Below are positions 8,212-17,102 of a stretch of DNA of 64,000 nt, one piece after another (within the stretch, counting starts at the first letter, position 1; each line of letters starts with the position of its first letter). The notes beneath the pieces are model-generated. The model was not told where the DNA came from. It saw only the letters and a list, made by a program, of their open reading frames with translations, and did no database searches. Origin of the DNA: Pseudaquabacterium terrae (GTDB taxonomy: Bacteria > Pseudomonadota > Gammaproteobacteria > Burkholderiales > Burkholderiaceae_C); contig NZ_JABRWJ010000008.1 in the NCBI RefSeq assembly GCF_013266755.1, positions 62,001 through 126,000 of the forward strand. The letters run 5' to 3'. The position numbers and the translations under genes were made by a program.

Positions 8212-9120
8212 TCAAGGCCGTCGCGCCGCGACGGCCCGCGCGGCCGTCTGCAGGCAGGCCAGGAACTGCGTGGCCACCGGCGTCGGTCGGTAGGACTTGC
8301 GCATCACCACGCCCATCTGCACCCGCGCCAAGGGCTTGCGCAGTTTCACCGGCAGCAGCCCGAAGGCGGCCAGGCGTTCGGCCAGCGGCCGCGAGGCGGC
8401 GCCCAGCATGTCGGTCGACGACACCAGGCCCAGCATCACCGCGAACGACGCGTAGCGCACCGCGCCCTCTGGTGGCGTCAGGCCCGCGTTGCGGAACGCG
8501 GTGGCGACGATCGACCCCGGCTGGGCCGACCCGGCCAGTGGCTGCAACCATTGCGCACCGGCCAGCTCGGCCAGCGTGCGGGCCCCGATCAGCGGGTTTC
8601 CGGCACGCGCCACCGCGACGAAATCGGTCTCCAGCAGCGGGATGCTGCGCAGGTCGTCGTCCAGCATGTCCGGCAGCAGGTGCATCGCCGCGAAGTCGGC
8701 CTGGCCGTCGCGCAGCCGCCGCAGGCCGTGCGGATACTTCAGCTCGATGATCGACAGCTCGGCCTTCGGTGCCGACTGCCGGAACTGCAGCACGGCCTGC
8801 GGCAGCAGCGTCAGCGCGATCGACGAGGTGGTGCCGAAGGTCAGCGTGCCGCGCAGCTCGCCCTGCAGCTGCGCGATCTCCTCGCGCGCCCGGCGCGCGT
8901 CTTCCAGCAGCTGGCTGGCGCGCACTTCCAGCACCTGGCCGAAAGAGGTCAGCTCGACGCCCTTGGCGCTGCGGTTCAGCAGCACCGCGCCGAGGTCGGC
9001 TTCGAGCTCCTGGATCGTGCGCGTGATGGCCGGCTGCGTCAGCGCCAGCCGCCGGGCGGCGGCACGCAGGCTGCGCTCGCGCGCCACGTGGACGAAGACC
9101 TCGAGTTGCTGCAGCTTCAT
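8212..9120 (-). CDS. LysR family transcriptional regulator
   Basis: 302 residues. N-terminal winged HTH (MKLQQLEVFVHVARERSLR, then ALTQPAITRTIQELEADLG) and a periplasmic-binding-protein-like effector domain from about residue 90. It is transcribed divergently from the M20 peptidase gene across a 127-bp intergenic region holding an inverted repeat at 9147-9164, the classic arrangement for a LysR activator of its neighbour. It ends 7 bp past pseB on the opposite strand and interrupts the pse gene order. Confidence 0.92.
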   Translation of the reverse strand: MKLQQLEVFVHVARERSLRAAARRLALTQPAITRTIQELEADLGAVLLNRSAKGVELTSFGQVLEVRASQLLEDARRAREEIAQLQGELRGTLTFGTTSSIALTLLPQAVLQFRQSAPKAELSIIELKYPHGLRRLRDGQADFAAMHLLPDMLDDDLRSIPLLETDFVAVARAGNPLIGARTLAELAGAQWLQPLAGSAQPGSIVATAFRNAGLTPPEGAVRYASFAVMLGLVSSTDMLGAASRPLAERLAAFGLLPVKLRKPLARVQMGVVMRKSYRPTPVATQFLACLQTAARAVAARRP

Positions 9121-9146
9121 GGGTGATCAGGAAGATTGATCGCACG

Positions 9147-9164
9147 AAAGATGCTGACATCTTT
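9147..9164. promoter_or_regulatory. Inverted repeat, probable LysR operator
   Basis: AAAGATG-CTGA-CATCTTT, perfect 7-bp arms around a 4-nt centre, in the divergent region between the LysR gene and the M20 peptidase gene. Dyads of this kind in this place are usual recognition sites for LysR proteins. Confidence 0.5.
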
Positions 9165-9247
9165 TCGGCATCTGGCCAAGCGCCTAGAGTCGCCTGTCGC
9201 ACACCTCGTGCCCATCCACTGAAACACCCCCGAAGGAGAGCTGTCGA

Positions 9248-10522
9248 ATGCGTTTCCGGACTCTTTGGCTGAGCGCCGCGCTGGTACTGGCCGGCGCACC
9301 GGCTGCCCACCTGCATGCGCAACCCGTGGCCAGCGTTCAGGCGCTGGCCAGCGCCGAGAAGGCGCCGCTGCTGGATACCCTGCGCGACCTGGTGAACATC
9401 GAATCCGGCAGCAAGGACCCGCAAGGCCTGGCTCAGCTGGCCGCGCTGATCCGCGACCGCCTGGCGCAGCTGGGCGGCCAGGCGCAGCTGGTCCGCGCCG
9501 ACGAGGTCTACCGCATGGAAGACACGCCCGAGCAGATCGGCGCGATGGTGCATGCCGAGTTCAAGGGCCAGGGCAGCAGGAAGATCATGCTGATCGCGCA
9601 CATGGACACCGTGTACCTGCGCGGCATGCTGAAGGAGCAGCCCTTCCGGGTCGACGGCGACCGGGCCTACGGGCTGGGCATCCTCGACGACAAGCAGGGC
9701 ATCGCATTGATCCTGCACACGGTGGCGATGCTGAACAAGCTGAACTTCCGCGACTACGGCACGCTGACCGTGCTGATCAACGGCGACGAGGAGATCAGCT
9801 CGCCGGCCTCGCGCAGCCTCATCACCCGCCTGGCCGCCGACCAGGACGCCGTGCTCTCGTTCGAAGGCGGCGGCGAGCAGGGCAACCTGCGCCTGGCCAC
9901 CAGCGGCATCGGCTCGGCCTACTTGAGCGTGGAGGGGCGCGCCTCGCATGCCGGTTCGGCCTGGTCGCAGGGCGTCAACGCGTTGACCGAGCTGTCGCAC
10001 CAGGTGCTGCAGCTGAGCGACCTGACGCAGCCGGCCAAGGGTCTCAGCCTGAACTGGACCGTTTCGCAGGCCGGCACCAACCGCAACGTCATTCCGGCGC
10101 AGGCCAGCGCGCAGGCCGACGCCCGCGCGCTGCGCCTGGCCGACTTCGACGAGCTGCAGGCCACGCTGCAGCGGCGGGTGAAGCAGCAGCGCGTGCCCGA
10201 CGCCAAGGTGCAGTTGCGCTTCGAAATCCGCCGCCCGCCGCTGGAGGCCACAACGGATTCGCGCGCGCTCGGCGCCCGCGCGGTGGCGGTCTACGGCGAG
10301 CTCGGCCTGCCGCTGAAGGTGCTGGACGTGCCCACCGGCGGCGGCACCGACGCCGCCTTCGCGGCGGTCAAGGCGCGCGGCCCGGTGATCGAAGGTCTGG
10401 GCTTGAGCGGCGCCGGATCGCACTCCAACACGGCCGAGTACGTGAAGCTCGACTCGATCGTGCCGCGGTTGTACCTGTCGACGCGTCTCGTGATGGACGT
10501 CGCACGCGGCTCGTCGAACTGA
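9248..10522 (+). CDS. Secreted M20 family metallopeptidase (carboxypeptidase G2-like)
   Basis: About 424 residues with a signal peptide (LWLSAALVLAGAPAAHLHA), so probably periplasmic. Metal ligands of the M20 fold are visible: His/Asp in LIAHMDTVY, bridging Asp in GLGILDDKQG, the catalytic Glu-Glu in INGDEEISS and a late His in GAGSHSNTAEY. The dimerisation lid starts around SGIGSAYLSVEGRASHAGS. Family members remove C-terminal amino acids, often glutamate, from folate, peptides or N-acyl amino acids. AAGGAG precedes the start. Likely controlled by the divergent LysR gene. Confidence 0.87.
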   Translation: MRFRTLWLSAALVLAGAPAAHLHAQPVASVQALASAEKAPLLDTLRDLVNIESGSKDPQGLAQLAALIRDRLAQLGGQAQLVRADEVYRMEDTPEQIGAMVHAEFKGQGSRKIMLIAHMDTVYLRGMLKEQPFRVDGDRAYGLGILDDKQGIALILHTVAMLNKLNFRDYGTLTVLINGDEEISSPASRSLITRLAADQDAVLSFEGGGEQGNLRLATSGIGSAYLSVEGRASHAGSAWSQGVNALTELSHQVLQLSDLTQPAKGLSLNWTVSQAGTNRNVIPAQASAQADARALRLADFDELQATLQRRVKQQRVPDAKVQLRFEIRRPPLEATTDSRALGARAVAVYGELGLPLKVLDVPTGGGTDAAFAAVKARGPVIEGLGLSGAGSHSNTAEYVKLDSIVPRLYLSTRLVMDVARGSSN

Positions 10523-10532
10523 GCCGGATTCC

Positions 10533-10547
10533 GCGCCAATTCGGCGC
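10533..10547 (+). terminator. Weak hairpin after the M20 peptidase gene
   Basis: GCGCC-AATTC-GGCGC, a perfect 5-bp stem 10 nt after the stop codon. There is no T run, so it would be at best a Rho-assisted 3' end between the peptidase gene and pseC. Confidence 0.25.
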
Positions 10548-10636
10548 ATCGAGCCGGCGGGTTTGCGGGATCATGCACAGCGTGGTCCTGCGCCTGCCGC
10601 AGCCGTGCGTGCACCGGGACCCCGGAGCACCGCACG

Positions 10637-11788
10637 ATGGCCTTCATCCCGTACAGCCGCCAGCAGATCACCGACGACGACATCGCCGCCGTCACGGCGG
10701 TGCTGCGCTCGGAATTCCTGACGCAGGGCCCGGCCGTGCCGGCCTTCGAACGCGCGTTCGCCGATGTGCACCAGGTCAAGCACGCCATCGCCGTCGGCAA
10801 TGCAACCGAAGGCCTGCACATCGCCTGCCTCGCATTGGGCGTGGGTCCCGGCGCGCGGGTGTGGACCAGCCCGAACAGTTTCCTCGCGTCTGCGAACTGC
10901 GCACTCTATTGCGGCGCGACCATCGACTTCGTCGACATCGATCCGCACACGCGGAACATGTCAGTCGTCGCGCTGGCGGCGAAGCTGGAAGCCGCAAGAA
11001 CCGCCGGCACGCTGCCGCAGGTGGTGATTCCGGTCGACTTCGCCGGCCTGCCGACCGACCTGCGCGAGATCCGCACGCTGGCTGACCGCTATGGCTTTCG
11101 CATCCTGCAGGACGCCTCGCACGCCACCGGCGCCCGCTACCTCGGCGCGCCGGTCGGCAGCGCCTGGGCCGATGCCACCGTCTTCAGCTTCCACGCGGTG
11201 AAGATCGTCACCACCGCCGAGGGCGGCCTGGTGACGACGCAGGACGATGCACTGGCGCGCGAGCTGCAACTGCTGCGCTCGCACGGCATGACGCGCGATG
11301 CTGCGCTGATGGACGGCACGCCGGACGGCCCCTGGTACTACGAGCAGCAGCGCCTGGGCTACAACTTCCGCATGACCGACCTGCAGGCGGCGCTCGGGCT
11401 GTCGCAGCTGAAGCGCCTGGACGACATGCATGCCAAGCGCGCGGCCCGCGCCGAACGCTACGACGCGCTGCTGGCGGACCTGCCGGTCAAGCGCCCGGCG
11501 CGGCTGGCGGATCGGGTATCCGCCTGGCACCTCTATGCGATCGAGCTGAGCAGGGGCCACGACCGCCGCGCCGTGTTCGAAGCGCTGCGCGCCGCCGAGA
11601 TCGGCGTCAACGTGCACTACATCCCGATCCACACGCAGCCGCACTACCAGCGCCTGGGTTTCAAGCGCGGCGACTTCCCCGCGGCCGAGGCCTACTACGC
11701 GCAGGCCATCAGCCTGCCGCTGTTCCCCGAGATGACCGAGGCCGAACAGGACCGCGTGGTCGCGGTGCTGCGCGCGGCGCTCGGCTGA
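10637..11788 (+). CDS. pseC: UDP-4-amino-4,6-dideoxy-AltNAc transaminase, PseC
   Basis: PLP-dependent aminotransferase that aminates the PseB product at C4 with glutamate. 383 residues of the DegT/DnrJ/EryC1 family: N-terminal IPYSRQQITDDDI, the phosphate-binding VGNATEGLHIA, the Asp of LQDASHATGARY and the PLP lysine in SFHAVKIVTTAEGG (Lys189). The C-terminal VNVHYIPIHTQPHY segment is typical of the family. Next in the pathway after PseB, it leads the run pseC-pseF-pseG-pseH. Confidence 0.93.
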   Translation: MAFIPYSRQQITDDDIAAVTAVLRSEFLTQGPAVPAFERAFADVHQVKHAIAVGNATEGLHIACLALGVGPGARVWTSPNSFLASANCALYCGATIDFVDIDPHTRNMSVVALAAKLEAARTAGTLPQVVIPVDFAGLPTDLREIRTLADRYGFRILQDASHATGARYLGAPVGSAWADATVFSFHAVKIVTTAEGGLVTTQDDALARELQLLRSHGMTRDAALMDGTPDGPWYYEQQRLGYNFRMTDLQAALGLSQLKRLDDMHAKRAARAERYDALLADLPVKRPARLADRVSAWHLYAIELSRGHDRRAVFEALRAAEIGVNVHYIPIHTQPHYQRLGFKRGDFPAAEAYYAQAISLPLFPEMTEAEQDRVVAVLRAALG

Positions 11789-11805
11789 TCGGCGAGGCCA
11801 TCACG

Positions 11806-12492
11806 ATGCGTCTTGCCGTCATCCCCGCGCGTGGCGGCAGCAAGCGCATTCCGCGCAAGAACATCCGCGCCTTTGCCGGGCGGCCGATGATCGGCTACGC
11901 GATCGGTGCGGCGCGCGAGACCGGTGTCTTCGACCGCATCGTCGTCTCGACCGACGATGCCGAGATCGCCGCCATCGCGCGCGAACAGGGCGCCGAAGTG
12001 CCGTTCATGCGGCCGCCGGAGCTCTCGAACGACACCGCCGGCACGATGCCGGTGATCCAGCATGCGATCGACGCGCTGGCGGCCGATGGCTGGCCTGCGT
12101 CACAGGTCTGCTGCATCTATCCGGCCGTGCCGCTGCTGCAGGCGCAGGCGCTGCGCGACGCGCTGGCGCTGCTGGAGGAGGGCGGCTGCGACTACGTCTT
12201 TCCGGTGCTCGAATTCCCGTCGGCCGTGCAGCGCGCGCTGGTGCGTGATGCAGCCGGAGCCACTCGCGCGATGTACCCCGAGTACGCCGATGTGCGATCG
12301 CAAGACCTGACCCCGGCCTACCACGACGCCGGCCAGTTCTACTGGGGACGCACCGACGCCTGGCGCGCCGGCACCAGCCCGCACCTGGGCGCGAAGACGA
12401 TCGTGCTGCCGCACTGGGCTGCCGTCGACATCGACACCCCCGACGACTGGGCCCGCGCCGAGGCCTTGTTCGAAGCGCTGGGAAAACGCTGA
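11806..12492 (+). CDS. pseF: Pseudaminic acid cytidylyltransferase, PseF
   Basis: Activates pseudaminic acid with CTP to CMP-pseudaminate, the last cytoplasmic step. 228 residues; the nucleotide-binding motif IPARGGSKRIPRKNI sits at the N-terminus as in all CMP-sialate synthetase relatives, with STDDAEIAAIA and a VDIDTPDDWARAE C-terminal signature binding metal. Its stop overlaps the pseG start (TGATG), so translation is coupled. Confidence 0.93.
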   Translation: MRLAVIPARGGSKRIPRKNIRAFAGRPMIGYAIGAARETGVFDRIVVSTDDAEIAAIAREQGAEVPFMRPPELSNDTAGTMPVIQHAIDALAADGWPASQVCCIYPAVPLLQAQALRDALALLEEGGCDYVFPVLEFPSAVQRALVRDAAGATRAMYPEYADVRSQDLTPAYHDAGQFYWGRTDAWRAGTSPHLGAKTIVLPHWAAVDIDTPDDWARAEALFEALGKR

Positions 12493-13610
12493 TGCGCATC
12501 GCCGTGCGCGCCGACGCATCGCGCCGCATCGGCTGGGGCCACCTGAAGCGTTGCCTGGCGCTGGCGCAGGCGCTGCGCGAGCAGGGCGACGAGGTCTGCT
12601 TCGTCCTGCGGCCTTCGGACGTCGATGTCACTGCGCTGCTGGCGCAGGCCGGCTTCACCGCGCTGCCGATGCCACGCCTGGACGACCGGCCCGACGACGA
12701 TGCCGACGACGCACCGCCGCCGCACGGCGAGTGGCTGGAACGCCGCTGGGACCGCGACGCCGCCGACACCACCTGCGCGGTGCACGCCTGGCAGCCGCAG
12801 GTGGTGCTGGTCGACCACTACGGCATCGATGCCCGCTGGCATTGTGCGTTAGGGGCAGCGACCGGCGCGGCGATCGCGGTGATCGACGACCTGGCCGACC
12901 GCCCGCTCGCCGCGGAGCTGGTGATCGACCACAACCCGGCCGCCGACCATGCGGCGAAGTACCGCGCGGTGCTGCGCTACCCGGCGCGCATCTGCGGCGG
13001 GCCGTCGTACGCGCTGCTCGATGCGGTGTACCGCACGCATCCACGCTGCGTGATCGGCGAGCAGGTGCCGAGCATCGGAATCTTCATGGGCGGCACCGAT
13101 CCGGGCAACTGCTCGGCCTTCGCCTACGCGGCCTGCCGCGAGCACGCCGCGTGGGCCGGGCCGATCGAAGTCGCGACGACCTCGGCCAATCCGTCCTTGC
13201 CCGCGCTGCAGGCGCTGGCCGCCGCCGATGCGCTGCTGACGCTCGCCGTCGACCAGCCGAACCTCGCCGACTTCCACGCCCGCCACGGCCTGCAGATCGG
13301 CGCCGGTGGCGGCGCGCTGTGGGAGCGCTGCTGCCTCGGCACGCCGACGCTGGCGCTGATCACCGCCGAGAACCAGCGCCTGTCGGTGCCGCTGCTGGCG
13401 GCCGACGGCGTGGTGATCGGCTTCGATGCGATCGGGCAGGGCGCTGACCGCTGCAGTGCGCTCGGCACCGCGATCCGCCAGCTGATCGACACGCCGGCCG
13501 AACGCGCCGCACTGCACCACCGTTCCCTCGCGCTGGTCGATGGCCAGGGCGCCGCGCGTGTTGCCGCGGCTCTGGCATCCCTGCGCGTCCTCGAAGGAGA
13601 CTTGCGATGA
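12492..13610 (+). CDS. pseG: UDP-2,4-diacetamido-2,4,6-trideoxy-altropyranose hydrolase, PseG
   Basis: Releases UDP from the diacetamido sugar to give the free hexose used by PseI. 372 residues of GT-B fold. The N-terminal motif RADASRRIGWGHLKRCLALA carries the catalytic-loop His of the PseG family; GGTDPGN and a late GGGALWERCCLGTP segment form the UDP-binding half. In some bacteria PseG and PseH are fused; here they are separate genes with a 4-bp overlap. Confidence 0.9.
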   Translation: MRIAVRADASRRIGWGHLKRCLALAQALREQGDEVCFVLRPSDVDVTALLAQAGFTALPMPRLDDRPDDDADDAPPPHGEWLERRWDRDAADTTCAVHAWQPQVVLVDHYGIDARWHCALGAATGAAIAVIDDLADRPLAAELVIDHNPAADHAAKYRAVLRYPARICGGPSYALLDAVYRTHPRCVIGEQVPSIGIFMGGTDPGNCSAFAYAACREHAAWAGPIEVATTSANPSLPALQALAAADALLTLAVDQPNLADFHARHGLQIGAGGGALWERCCLGTPTLALITAENQRLSVPLLAADGVVIGFDAIGQGADRCSALGTAIRQLIDTPAERAALHHRSLALVDGQGAARVAAALASLRVLEGDLR

Positions 13611-14179
13611 GCTACCGACTGCGACTGGTGCGCGAAGCCGACCTCGAGATGGTGATGCGCTGGCGCATGCTGCCCGAGGTCACGAAGTACATGTACACCG
13701 ATCCGCAGTTGACGATCGAGCAGCAGCGCGCGTGGTACGAACGCATGGCCACCTCGGAGCGCGATCGCGTCTGGATCATCGAGTCGATCGACGAGGCGGG
13801 CGCCGCGCAATCGATCGGCCTGCTGAGCCTGTCGGAAATCGACTGGACCAACCGCCGCTGCGCCTGGGCGTATTACCTCGGCGAAACCAGCGCGCGCGGC
13901 ATCGGCCTGGCGAAATCGCTCGAGCTGACGATCTACGCCTACGTCTTCGACACGCTGGGCCTGAACAAGCTGTGGTGCGAGGTGTTCTCGTTCAACGACC
14001 GCGTGGTCGCGCTGCACGAGAAGTTCGGCTCGAAGGTCGAGGGTGTCGCGCGCCAGCACATCTTCAAGAACGGCGAGTGGTTCGACGTCGTGCGCATGGG
14101 CATCCTGAAGTCCGAATGGGACAGCCTGCGCGACAAGTGGACCTGGACGCCGATCGAGATCGAATCCCGGCCGGCCTGA
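13607..14179 (+). CDS. pseH: UDP-4-amino-4,6-dideoxy-AltNAc N-acetyltransferase, PseH
   Basis: GNAT enzyme that acetylates the C4 amine made by PseC using acetyl-CoA. 190 residues; typical PseH opening (LRLVREADLEMVMRWRMLPEV), the acetyl-CoA loop GETSARGIGLAKSLE and the NKLWCEVFSFNDRVVALHEKFG segment shared by RimJ-like acetyltransferases. ATGA overlap with pseG. Last gene of this pse run; what follows is on the opposite strand. Confidence 0.9.
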   Translation: MSYRLRLVREADLEMVMRWRMLPEVTKYMYTDPQLTIEQQRAWYERMATSERDRVWIIESIDEAGAAQSIGLLSLSEIDWTNRRCAWAYYLGETSARGIGLAKSLELTIYAYVFDTLGLNKLWCEVFSFNDRVVALHEKFGSKVEGVARQHIFKNGEWFDVVRMGILKSEWDSLRDKWTWTPIEIESRPA

Positions 14180-14184
14180 GGCGT

Positions 14185-14673
14185 TCAGACCAGGGTCTTG
14201 AACATCACGTAGGCATCGACGTAGCCGCGCTGCGCATGCCGGAAGGCACGGGGCAGCGTGCCGACGATGTGAAAGCCGAGCTTGCGCCACAAGCGCACCG
14301 CGCCCTCGTTGGTCGACACGACGAGGTTGAACTGCATCGCGCGAAAGCCCTGCCGGCGCGCCTCGTCCTGCGAGTGCTCGCACATCGCCGACGCGATGCC
14401 CTGGCCGCGCGCTTCGGGCGCCACCACGTAGCCGCAGTTGCAGACATGCCCGCCGAGCCCCGGCTGGTTCGGCTTCAGGATGTAGGTGCCGAGCAGCCGG
14501 CCGTCGGCAGCGCAGGCCAACCAGGTGGATTGCGGCGCATCGATCCACGCCTTGCGGATCTCCGCTTCGCTGCTGTCGGGCGCGAAGGCATAGGTGTCGC
14601 CCGCGGCGAAGGTGTCGCGCAGCAGCGGCCACAGCTGCGGCCAGTCGGCGTCTTGGAAGGGGCGGACGGTCAT
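14185..14673 (-). CDS. GNAT family N-acetyltransferase
   Basis: 162 residues. The fold starts with VRPFQDADWPQLWPLLRDTF and the acetyl-CoA signature is VVAPEARGQGIASAMCEHSQ, followed by FNLVVSTNEGAVRLWRKLGF, the usual last strand and helix. Small-molecule acetyltransferases of this type often detoxify amines or antibiotics; no substrate can be assigned. The longer open frame upstream is not used because it would run through the DUF1772 gene. ATG 14673 overlaps that gene's stop by 4 bp. Not part of the Pse pathway by sequence. Confidence 0.85.
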   Translation of the reverse strand: MTVRPFQDADWPQLWPLLRDTFAAGDTYAFAPDSSEAEIRKAWIDAPQSTWLACAADGRLLGTYILKPNQPGLGGHVCNCGYVVAPEARGQGIASAMCEHSQDEARRQGFRAMQFNLVVSTNEGAVRLWRKLGFHIVGTLPRAFRHAQRGYVDAYVMFKTLV

Positions 14674-15137
14674 GGTCTTGCGCCACGCAATGCAAGCAAT
14701 GCCGAGGCAAGCGCGACGAGGCCGATGACGGTGCGGAACCAGTGCCAGGAAGCCCAACGCGCCAGCTCTGCAGGAAGCGCTTCGTGCGTGATGCTCGCCG
14801 CGGCAAAGCTCGCATTGGCGCGCTGAAAGTACAGAAGGTAGGTTGAAAGAATGACCAATGCGAGAACGGCAGCGACAACCGACGCGGAACTCAGGGGCCG
14901 ATCGGTGGCGACGGCTGCAATTGCAGCCCCCACTGCAAGAAGCGTTGCGCTCACCGTGAGCGGCGCAAAGAAAGCGTACAGGCGGTGCGCATGCGCCGCA
15001 TGCAGTGTGAAGAATTCTTGTGGTTGCAATGTTCGCCACATCGGCACGAGCACCATGGCCTCTGTCAACAGCGCGCCAACAAACAGCGCAAGGCCCGCTG
15101 CAGAAAGAAGATGCATTACCTCAGCCAACAGATTCAT
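14670..15137 (-). CDS. DUF1772 (anthrone oxygenase-like) membrane protein
   Basis: 155 residues with four hydrophobic segments: AAGLALFVGALLTEAMVLV, FAPLTVSATLLAVGAAIAAVA, VVAAVLALVILSTYLLYF and WFRTVIGLVALASALLAL. Conserved N-terminal glycine/Glu helix and the NASFAA...LPAELARWASWHWFRT segment match the DUF1772 family, some members of which are cofactor-free oxygenases while most are uncharacterised. Its stop overlaps the GNAT start, giving a two-gene unit with no visible link to the pse genes. Confidence 0.7.
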   Translation of the reverse strand: MNLLAEVMHLLSAAGLALFVGALLTEAMVLVPMWRTLQPQEFFTLHAAHAHRLYAFFAPLTVSATLLAVGAAIAAVATDRPLSSASVVAAVLALVILSTYLLYFQRANASFAAASITHEALPAELARWASWHWFRTVIGLVALASALLALRGARP

Positions 15138-15153
15138 GGACTCTCCGTTGCAG

Positions 15154-15315
15154 TCATTGGACGCCTATGACGTGTATACATGCGAGCGCGACGAACTCGC
15201 CGTCGAACCGTCCAGCCACCTCGTCGCCGTAGCGCACGATGGACGCCACGGCGATACGCGCCTTGCCCTTGCGCTTCAGCATCCGCATGAAGCCGTCCCA
15301 CGCGGCAACACTCAC
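15154..15315 (-). pseudogene. 3' remnant resembling a YiiD_C/DUF4442 hotdog thioesterase
   Basis: A 53-codon frame starts with a GTG that overlaps the IclR stop (GTGA). Residues WDGFMRMLKRKGKARI, then GRFDGEFVAL, resemble the last 40 to 45 residues of YiiD C-terminal-domain thioesterases (W..FM.ML.R.GKARI.V......G.....F.G.FVAL). The first two thirds of such a domain, including the hotdog helix, are missing. It may be a decayed fragment left by a deletion, or a coupled small ORF. G/C-ending codons persist along it. Confidence 0.4.
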
Positions 15316-16064
15316 CCCGGCCACCCCAGCTCGCGCGACAGCCCCTGCGCCGCACGCGTCAGCGCATCGACATGCGGTGCCAGGTCGGCCGGCGCGCGCA
15401 CCTCGGGGATCGACATGCCGAGCGCTGCGATGACCTCGCCTCGGGCATCGAGCACCGGCACGGCGGCCGCGACGACGCCGCCGAAGACCTCGCCCTTCGA
15501 CACCGCATAACCCTGCTCGCGCACCTGCGCGATCTCGCGGGCGAGCTTGGCGCGCTGCGACAGCGTCTGCGGCGTGAATCGTTCGAGCGGGCCGTCGAGC
15601 ACCTGCTGCTGCAGCGCCTCGGGCGCGAAGGCCAGCAGCAGCTTGCCGGACGCGCCGGCGTGCAGCGCGCGCCGCACGCCGATGTCGCTGTGCACGCGCA
15701 CGCCCTGCGACGAATCCCACTTGACCACCGTCACCGAGACCAGCCCGTCGCGCACGCGGATTTGCACGTTCTCGTCGAAGCGCTGGCCCAGCGCCTCCAG
15801 GTGCCTGCGGCCCAGCCTTGCCAGGCTGACCTGCTCCTGGGCCGCGAGCCCGAGCACCAGCGCGATCGGGCCCAGCACGTAGTCGGTATCGGTGGGCCCG
15901 CGCTGCACGAAGCCGGACTGCTCCAGCGTCGTCAGCAGCCGGAAGGTGCGCGCCTTGGTATTGCCCGAGCGGCGCGCGATTTCGGTGACGCCCAGGCCCG
16001 GCGCATGGGCGACGTGCATCAGCACGCTCAAGGCTTCGTGAACGGCAGCGACCGTGTATTCCAT
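15312..16064 (-). CDS. IclR family transcriptional regulator
   Basis: 250 residues: winged HTH (VHEALSVLMHVAHAPGLGVTEIARRSGNTKARTFRLLTTLEQ region) and a GAF-like effector domain with the HAGASGKLLLAF signature and PVLDARGEVIAALGMSIP near the C-terminus. The start chosen is ATG 16064 (MEYTVAAVHEAL), as the upstream extension is low-complexity Ala/Arg. It is divergent from an N-formylglutamate-amidohydrolase-like gene and shares a 123-bp intergenic region with repeated GTTTCAA sequences, so it probably controls that operon. Confidence 0.9.
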   Translation of the reverse strand: MEYTVAAVHEALSVLMHVAHAPGLGVTEIARRSGNTKARTFRLLTTLEQSGFVQRGPTDTDYVLGPIALVLGLAAQEQVSLARLGRRHLEALGQRFDENVQIRVRDGLVSVTVVKWDSSQGVRVHSDIGVRRALHAGASGKLLLAFAPEALQQQVLDGPLERFTPQTLSQRAKLAREIAQVREQGYAVSKGEVFGGVVAAAVPVLDARGEVIAALGMSIPEVRAPADLAPHVDALTRAAQGLSRELGWPG

Positions 16065-16137
16065 CGCGGCGATTGTGCGTCGCGGTCGTGCGGGCGCTGC
16101 GGCCGCGCTTGCGCCGCGCGCCGCGATGGCGCACAAT

Positions 16138-16166
16138 GTTTCAAACACTGTGACAGCGTTTCAACC
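16138..16166. promoter_or_regulatory. Repeated GTTTCAA sites, candidate IclR operator
   Basis: GTTTCAAAC at 16138-16146 and GTTTCAACC at 16158-16166 are 20 bp apart, two helical turns, so both faces align. A further GAAACTCTCAAAC lies at 16170-16182 just before the hydrolase start. The position between divergent IclR and target genes suggests a regulator binding site. Confidence 0.4.
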
Positions 16167-16187
16167 AACGAAACTCTCAAACCACGA

Positions 16188-17102
16188 ATGCTTCCGACCC
16201 CCGATCCTGCCGCAGCTTTCGCCGTCATCGGCCCGACCGCGCCGGTGCACGGTCCGCTGGTCTTCGATTCACCGCACAGCTGGCCGCACTGGCCGGCCGA
16301 CGGCACGCCGACCCTGGCGACACCGGCCGAGCTGGCGACCAGCTGGGACGCCTGGGTCGACGAGCTCTGGGCGGCTGCCGTCGCCGGCCGCGCGCCGCTG
16401 CTCGCCGCGCGCTTCCACCGCGCCTACATCGATGCCAACCGCGCCCGCGACGATCTCGATCCCGCGCTGCTCGCCGCACCGTGGCCCGAGCCGCTGCACC
16501 CGGCGCCGACCTCGCAGCGCGGCATGGGCCTGATCCGGCGCGACGTATTGCCGGGCGTGCCGATGTACGCGCAACCGCTGCCGGTCGATGAGGTGCGCGG
16601 CCGGCTGCAGCGCTGCTACGAGCCCTACCACGCGCGGCTGGCCGCGCTGGTGGATGCCGCGTTTGCGCGCTGGGGCTTCAGCGTGCACGTGGACTGCCAT
16701 TCGATGAAGTCGGTCGGCAACGCAATGAACGAGGACTGCGGCCGTCCGCGGCCCGACCTGGTGGTCAGCGACCTCGACGGCCGCGGCGCCGATGCGCGCC
16801 TCGTCGCCTGGGTCGTCGAGAACCTGCGCGGCCTGGGCTACAGCGTCGGCATCAACGACCCGTACCGCGGCGGCGAGCTCGTGCGCCGCCATGGCCGGCC
16901 GGCCGCCGGCCGCCACAGCCTGCAGATCGAGATCAAGCGCTCGCTGTACATGGACGAGGCGCGTTGCGAGCGCCACGCCGGCTTCGAGCGCCTGGCCGCC
17001 GACCTCGGCCGCTTCGTCCACGCCCTCGACAGCGCGCTCGCCGGCGAGCTCGGCGCGGTGCTGAAGCCCATTCCATCCCCCCCACCAGGAGCCCGCGCGT
17101 GA
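16188..17102 (+). CDS. N-formylglutamate amidohydrolase family protein
   Basis: 304 residues. Family features visible: VFDSPHSWPHWP near the N-terminus, AYIDANRARDDLDP, the metal site around VHVDCHSMKS, GINDPYRGGELVRRHG and LQIEIKRSLYMDE near the end. Members hydrolyse N-formyl-L-glutamate in histidine breakdown or related N-acyl amino acids. No other hut gene is present; instead it shares an operon with a porin, a Bug receptor and an M14 peptidase, which suggests scavenging of an N-acylated amino acid or peptide. ATG 16188 follows the IclR intergenic region. Confidence 0.82.
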   Translation: MLPTPDPAAAFAVIGPTAPVHGPLVFDSPHSWPHWPADGTPTLATPAELATSWDAWVDELWAAAVAGRAPLLAARFHRAYIDANRARDDLDPALLAAPWPEPLHPAPTSQRGMGLIRRDVLPGVPMYAQPLPVDEVRGRLQRCYEPYHARLAALVDAAFARWGFSVHVDCHSMKSVGNAMNEDCGRPRPDLVVSDLDGRGADARLVAWVVENLRGLGYSVGINDPYRGGELVRRHGRPAAGRHSLQIEIKRSLYMDEARCERHAGFERLAADLGRFVHALDSALAGELGAVLKPIPSPPPGARA

